Source: Effrenium voratum
Lineage: Eukaryota > Sar > Dinophyceae > Suessiales > Symbiodiniaceae
Reading direction: 5' to 3'
Length of the DNA: 64,000 bases
Assembly (NCBI GenBank): GCA_963377175.1
Contig: CAUJNA010003803.1
Location: 327,387 to 391,386 of the forward strand
The position numbers and the translations under genes are program-made. The notes beneath the pieces are model-generated. The model saw nothing but the letters and a program-made list of their open reading frames with translations, made no database searches and had not been told where the DNA came from. How positions within the stretch are numbered: position 1 is the first letter of the stretch; the number at the start of each line of letters is the position of its first letter. Shown here in pieces: positions 60,200-64,000 of this stretch.

Positions 60200-62583
60200 C
60201 GGCCCACCCGATCGGCGCTCACCTGTGCACCGCCTGCTACCTTCCCATCTTCTACGAGGGCGTCCTGCCCACCGGAGACACGAACGGCGGCCCTCGCACG
60301 ATAGCGAGCACCGACGGGGTGATTCCTCCCTGGCTGGCAAAATACGAGGGCGTCGTCCCCGCTCTGTGGAACAACGCAGACGCCAACGCCATCGGAATGG
60401 CCCTCTACTCACAGAGTCCCGCCGTTGATGCCCGGTCATTGTTGATGTCTGGGATGCGGCCTCCTAAGTACCTCGACAAAGAGGACGTGGATGGCATTTT
60501 CCGAAAACTTCACGACTCGCTCCGAGACGAAGTTCTTGACGGCAAGTACCGTGACACTGTCGACCACAACGTGGAAGAGTGGGTCGCAAAGGCGATCTTG
60601 GTAAGGGGTCTTGCCTTCAACGGGAGCTCCGTCCCCGACTTCTTCGAAGAATATGAGGGATATGCGGCTGAGTGGGGCAGACGCCTAACCACCGCAAACT
60701 TCAACGCCAACCGCTGCGGCTTTTACACGTCCTACTACATTGTTGAGGCCCATATCATTGGGCTGAGATCAGGGCACCTTTCTCCGATACTCCCCAACGA
60801 TGTGACCGGGGAGGGGTTCAAGGCCCAGGTGGGGCTGCTCGCACAACACTGTGGGATAATGCAAGCCATGCGGAGGAAGGCCGGATTCGATCCCGCCGCG
60901 CGTCTCAAACAAGCTATGGACACGATACGGGAAGGCATTAAGAAGGGATACGTCTACACGCTCAATGACCTCAGCAGTATGGATGATATGATCTACCGGA
61001 CGTCCACCGTTGCCTACGACACATGCCTGGCCGACCGTCCGCAGACCCAGGACGACATCAAACAGGAGCTGGCCGATCCTGTACCAAGGAAATACCGCTT
61101 CCGACCCCGCGATCGCCATCGGCCCGGAATTCGCCTTACACCAGGCCCCGGCGTGAAAGACGAAGACGAGCCCGACTTTGCTGGATCGGCGGAGGATGAG
61201 CTAGGCTCGGATGGATCTTCACACAAAGATGAAGACAAGCCTGACGACCTTGACGAGCCCATGGGCGACGACGAGGAGGAAATCCCTCCCCCTCCGCCAC
61301 CGCCCCCGGCTCCTCCTGCGCCACCAGTCCCGGTAGAACCGGAGACTCCCGTGGTGTTACACACAGGCGTCGGTTCTGGCGAAGCTGTGCCAACTCCTCC
61401 TCCTCCTCCCCCCGCTCCCATTGCTGCAGGCGTTACGACGGCTGGGGATCCGTTCGAGGAAGAGGACGTGGCCGTCAATACTCGTGTCCCTGACACCGAA
61501 TCCGAGCTAGGAGGACATCTCGTGGTCGGGTCCCTGCGCCCGAGAAAGGGCAGGGGGGCGTTCATGTCCCGCCTGGCGGGCAACCCAGCTCTAAGAGCAT
61601 GGCCCAGCCTGCCCGTCCATCCCCGGTCCCCGCGAGAAGCGGTGCGGAAGGGGGGGAGAGAAGGGGCAGAACCAAGGGCTTCTACACCCAGAAGGATCCC
61701 TTTACTGGCGAGGACGCGACTCCCCGGGTTCGTCTTCGATCGGGCGGTCCCGGAACTCCCGCGTCCCCACCACGGGATGCCACTGGTTCCTTGGGCGGCC
61801 GTGGCGGCTATGACCCGCGCGATGACGACGATGAAGAATGGGAGCTTCCCCCAGGCGTGCCTCGGACCACTCGTGCGGCCAATGAGTCACGGCCCCACCG
61901 AGATGACGATCGATCAAGGACCGCGCTTGGGGCCCGCGAGGATCGTCGCGGCCCTAAGGGTGAGGGGAAGGGTCGAGGAAAACATCGACCTGGCAAAGGT
62001 GGACGCGAGGATCCTGGCCCGCCCCGACAAAGGGATGATCGTGGCAGGGATACCCGCGGAGGCCGACGCGATGATCGCCGACCTCCTCCACGTCATGAGG
62101 AGCCCTCCGAGAGGCGCGGTCCGGGGCGAGATGAGCGCCGCGGACGTGATGACCCGGCTGATAACCGTCGCGATCGCCACCGGGACCGGCGCAGGGATGA
62201 CCGACGTCACCAATCAGATCCCCCTCCGCCTCGCCGACATCCGGCTGGAGACCACAGTAGGGGTGGTGGTGAGGATCGCCGTCGGGATGGAGGAGGCGAA
62301 CGAGGTGACCGCGGTGGACGCCGGAGAGACGACGCGCCCAGAGACCGGGAAGAACCCGGTTCAGGGTGGTAGGCAGGTACTGCAATCAGCATCCGCCTTA
62401 GAAGGGCGAGGATGGCACGTGTGTCGCCGAAAAACGCGACCGCGCCGATCATCCTCTCGCCCATGCGGCACTGCTGGGGGTGATGGTCTCCATTGCCCTG
62501 TACCGCTGATCCGGCGTTGTTCGTGTTCCTCCCGCACCGCTGCCGTGCGCGCTGGAGACGGTTCCCCTGGCGATCCTGTGTGA
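60196..62583 (+). CDS. ORF6: unknown protein with acidic polyproline linker
   Basis: The start is the ATG within ATGA shared with the ORF5 stop. Residues 1-320 look globular (GAHLCTACYLPIFYEGVLP, KYRDTVDHNVEEWVAKAIL, ANFNANRCGFYTSYYIVEAH, IREGIKKGYVYTLNDLSSMD). About 330-365 is very acidic and about 365-385 and 395-415 are polyproline. Up to about residue 465 the reading is convincing. Beyond that (61,590 onward) the frame is kept open by GC-rich repeats while the -1 frame carries an orderly Arg/Asp/Gly-rich protein (ORF6b), so the last ~330 residues of this frame are probably not translated. No family recognised. Confidence 0.75.
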   Translation: MTAHPIGAHLCTACYLPIFYEGVLPTGDTNGGPRTIASTDGVIPPWLAKYEGVVPALWNNADANAIGMALYSQSPAVDARSLLMSGMRPPKYLDKEDVDGIFRKLHDSLRDEVLDGKYRDTVDHNVEEWVAKAILVRGLAFNGSSVPDFFEEYEGYAAEWGRRLTTANFNANRCGFYTSYYIVEAHIIGLRSGHLSPILPNDVTGEGFKAQVGLLAQHCGIMQAMRRKAGFDPAARLKQAMDTIREGIKKGYVYTLNDLSSMDDMIYRTSTVAYDTCLADRPQTQDDIKQELADPVPRKYRFRPRDRHRPGIRLTPGPGVKDEDEPDFAGSAEDELGSDGSSHKDEDKPDDLDEPMGDDEEEIPPPPPPPPAPPAPPVPVEPETPVVLHTGVGSGEAVPTPPPPPPAPIAAGVTTAGDPFEEEDVAVNTRVPDTESELGGHLVVGSLRPRKGRGAFMSRLAGNPALRAWPSLPVHPRSPREAVRKGGREGAEPRASTPRRIPLLARTRLPGFVFDRAVPELPRPHHGMPLVPWAAVAAMTRAMTTMKNGSFPQACLGPLVRPMSHGPTEMTIDQGPRLGPARIVAALRVRGRVEENIDLAKVDARILARPDKGMIVAGIPAEADAMIADLLHVMRSPPRGAVRGEMSAADVMTRLITVAIATGTGAGMTDVTNQIPLRLADIRLETTVGVVVRIAVGMEEANEVTAVDAGETTRPETGKNPVQGGRQVLQSASALEGRGWHVCRRKTRPRRSSSRPCGTAGGDGLHCPVPLIRRCSCSSRTAAVRAGDGSPGDPV
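61599..62372 (+). CDS. ORF6b: Arg/Asp/Gly-rich basic protein
   Basis: 257 residues from an ATG at 61,599 inside ORF6. The N-terminus has a short ordered stretch (TKGFYTQKDPFTGEDATPRV) and an acidic DPRDDDDEEWELPPG. From about residue 100 on it is dominated by RD, RG, GG and DRR repeats, like RGG/RD-type RNA-binding tails. It may be a separate overlapping cistron or the C-terminal part of ORF6 reached by a -1 (or +2) shift; in the latter case ORF6 would be a globular domain, polyproline linker and RNA-binding tail. The composition is far from the ORF6 frame. Confidence 0.65.
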   Translation: MAQPARPSPVPARSGAEGGERRGRTKGFYTQKDPFTGEDATPRVRLRSGGPGTPASPPRDATGSLGGRGGYDPRDDDDEEWELPPGVPRTTRAANESRPHRDDDRSRTALGAREDRRGPKGEGKGRGKHRPGKGGREDPGPPRQRDDRGRDTRGGRRDDRRPPPRHEEPSERRGPGRDERRGRDDPADNRRDRHRDRRRDDRRHQSDPPPPRRHPAGDHSRGGGEDRRRDGGGERGDRGGRRRDDAPRDREEPGSGW

Positions 62584-63001
62584 GGCTGTGACCGCACTAG
62601 AAGTGCCGGGCCGGCCGTAGCCGGATATTTTTCACACCAATTTCGGAACGTCCTTTTCTATTTCCTCCCAACTCGATTACTCCTCCAACCACATCACGGC
62701 GTGCAGTGAGGCGCGGTGATCCAGATAGGGTCCCCCTCCGCATGTTGTTGTCCCATGACAATGCATGAACGGCACGAGAGGAATCTTCGTCTGGTTCCTC
62801 CAATATGTCCTTGTTCACTCATGTGGCCCACTCGTCAAATAATCCTGTCGCCCCGCTAATTCGGGGTGGTGGCGGGATTTTAACTGGGGCCCGGGTGCTG
62901 CCGTTTGGCTCACCTCTGAGTTGACACCGGCATTTTTGGTTGGTCCCTTTCGTCGTGAACTCAACTGTCTCGCATCCTTTTCTCTCGTCCAGATATCGGA
63001 T
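62584..63001 (+). other. 3' untranslated region of the element
   Basis: About 420 bp with no gene between the last ORF and the polypurine tract. Confidence 0.6.
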
Positions 63002-63009
63002 GAGGGGGG
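63002..63009 (+). other. Polypurine tract
   Basis: GAGGGGGG ends exactly at the first base of the 3' LTR, the expected position for the plus-strand primer. Confidence 0.85.
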
Positions 63010-63409
63010 TGTGTTTTGTTCACGTGTTGTTTCTTCATATGGCAAAACGGCCGAATGGCCGTTTGGCTCAAGTTTTCAACCCCCCGTCAGTTTTTACTCT
63101 GGCACCACGTGCGGACGCCATACAACGGCAGCCGCCCACATCATCGGGAAAAGGTCTCGGTGCTGGGGGCAGCTGGTTGTGGGAGGTATCCGGTGGTGCG
63201 ACAGGGTTTGCTGGGCTTGGTTGAGTACTTATACTTCTTCAACTTGATTCCCAACTTCCCCAAACTTCTCTTTGCTAACCGTCACATCCTCAACCCGGTC
63301 ACCATCCACAGCTTCACCCGAGTTGTGTTTCCGGGTGCTTTGGGTACATCGTGATCTTCGTTGTGCTCATTTGCTTCCCTGGGCTACTTCGTGTTCGCCC
63401 AAAACCGCA
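63010..63409 (+). repeat. 3' long terminal repeat
   Basis: 400 bp, identical to the 5' LTR except for one additional T in the T run near 63,092-63,096. Confidence 0.95.
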
Positions 63410-63414
63410 ATTCC
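63410..63414 (+). repeat. 5 bp target site duplication, right copy
   Basis: ATTCC directly after the terminal CA of the 3' LTR, matching 32,864-32,868. Confidence 0.93.
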
Positions 63415-63868
63415 GATTGAAAAAAACTCCTCGCAGGGTCCTCGCCACCGGGCTGCTGGTGGCTGCCTGGTGCCGCTCCCCACGGGGATTGGAGCTCGAG
63501 AGGACTTCTCTTGGGTCCCGCGCGCCAAGCGGCCGGGGGGGGGGAGTAGGAAGGGGGCCAAGCAGCCGGCAAGTTGCTTTTGGGTTGCTTTCAAGCCAAA
63601 GCTGAGATTGAAACACTCCCTTCCAGCGGTTCCGAATCAGATTGTAAGAAAACCTACATGGTTTGTTTTCGTTGAGGCGGCCCTTTTCAGCCTGGACACA
63701 TGGGAATTCGAAGGGGAGATCAGCGATTTGTTGGGGTCCCCTAGATTGACACACAATATTCGTTTTGGGTCAGTTTGGTCGAGAATGGGCAGCACTGGTT
63801 GCAGTTAATTCCAATCCCCCTCCTTGCGATCTAATTGTTCAAAAGGACACCTAGGGATGGGGCAAACA
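63415..63868. other. Right flank, gene-free
   Basis: About 450 bp of host-side sequence that would be contiguous with 32,868 before insertion. No supportable gene. Confidence 0.6.
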
Positions 63869-63889
63869 CCGTGTGTGCGTGTGTGCGTG

Positions 63890-63961
<72 letters not shown>

Positions 63962-64000
63962 TGGGTGGGTGGGTGCGTGCGTGCGTGCGTGCGTGCGTGC
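63869..64000 (+). repeat. (GTGC)n / (GTGT)n microsatellite
   Basis: GTGTGTGC units pass into about 25 GTGC tetramers with a short GTGG interruption at 63,961-63,972. It runs off the window end. Confidence 0.95.

Larger units (their letters stand above)
32869..63409 (+). mobile_element. Complete 30.5 kb Ty1/copia-type LTR retrotransposon
   Basis: Direct terminal repeats of 399 and 400 bp begin TGTG, end CGCA and differ only by one T in a T run. A 5 bp ATTCC duplication flanks the whole unit and a G-rich polypurine tract touches the 3' LTR. The integrase-before-reverse-transcriptase order identifies Ty1/copia. Most copia elements are 5-8 kb; this one is several times longer because of an extra ORF before Gag, a dUTPase and PCGPWS domain in Pol, about 9.5 kb of additional genes after Pol, and a nested 6.85 kb element. 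Near-identical LTRs mean a recent insertion. Without the nested element it would be about 23.7 kb. Confidence 0.95.

Overview
The window looks like nuclear DNA of a dinoflagellate alga. This is an inference from four things: (i) a Ty1/copia polyprotein of the dinoflagellate type, with an LLIEF leader, a PCGPWS domain, reverse transcriptase and RNase H; (ii) a stretch in both LTRs whose last 11 bases match the 3' end of the dinoflagellate spliced leader; (iii) degenerate TTTAGGG telomere-type repeats; (iv) very low gene density with many simple repeats. I do not assign a species. No ordinary host gene could be supported anywhere.

Layout. 1-25.9 kb is a gene-free repeat landscape. It holds a 2.1 kb GTGTCTTT array with a 1.27 kb higher-order duplication, a 0.55 kb GCTT/GGTT/GGGT array, AT and poly-G tracts, and several short dispersed families, including hairpin-forming foldback copies. 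25.9-29.9 kb is a decayed DNA transposon: inverted arrays of ~60-70 bp units surround a frameshifted transposase tentatively of ISXO2/IS1595 type, preceded by 0.8 kb of telomere-like sequence. 29.9-32.86 kb is gene-free.

32,869-63,409 is the main object: one complete LTR retrotransposon of 30.5 kb. Its 399/400 bp LTRs begin TG, end CA and differ by one T. They are flanked by the 5 bp target duplication ATTCC, and a polypurine tract touches the 3' LTR. All ORFs lie on the + strand. In order: ORF1 (coiled coil, polyproline, Cys/His cluster); Gag (copia-type core plus two CCCH fingers); protease-integrase; PCGPWS domain-dUTPase-reverse transcriptase-RNase H; then about 9.5 kb of further genes (ORF3, its continuation ORF3b, ORF4, ORF5, ORF6 and an Arg/Asp/Gly-rich ORF6b) with no family I recognise. 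Several junctions are +1 frame changes and two are exact ATGA stop/start overlaps, so the element appears organised for long polycistronic RNAs with recoding and reinitiation.

Gag is split by a nested 6.85 kb foldback element (37,426-44,272) flanked by TGCA. It carries ~1 kb inverted arms and a core of GGAGTG-type heptamers. Removing it in silico joins the Gag frame exactly, so it is either a transposon that knocked out Gag in this copy or an intron-like element.

63.4-64 kb is the right flank and runs into a GTGC microsatellite.
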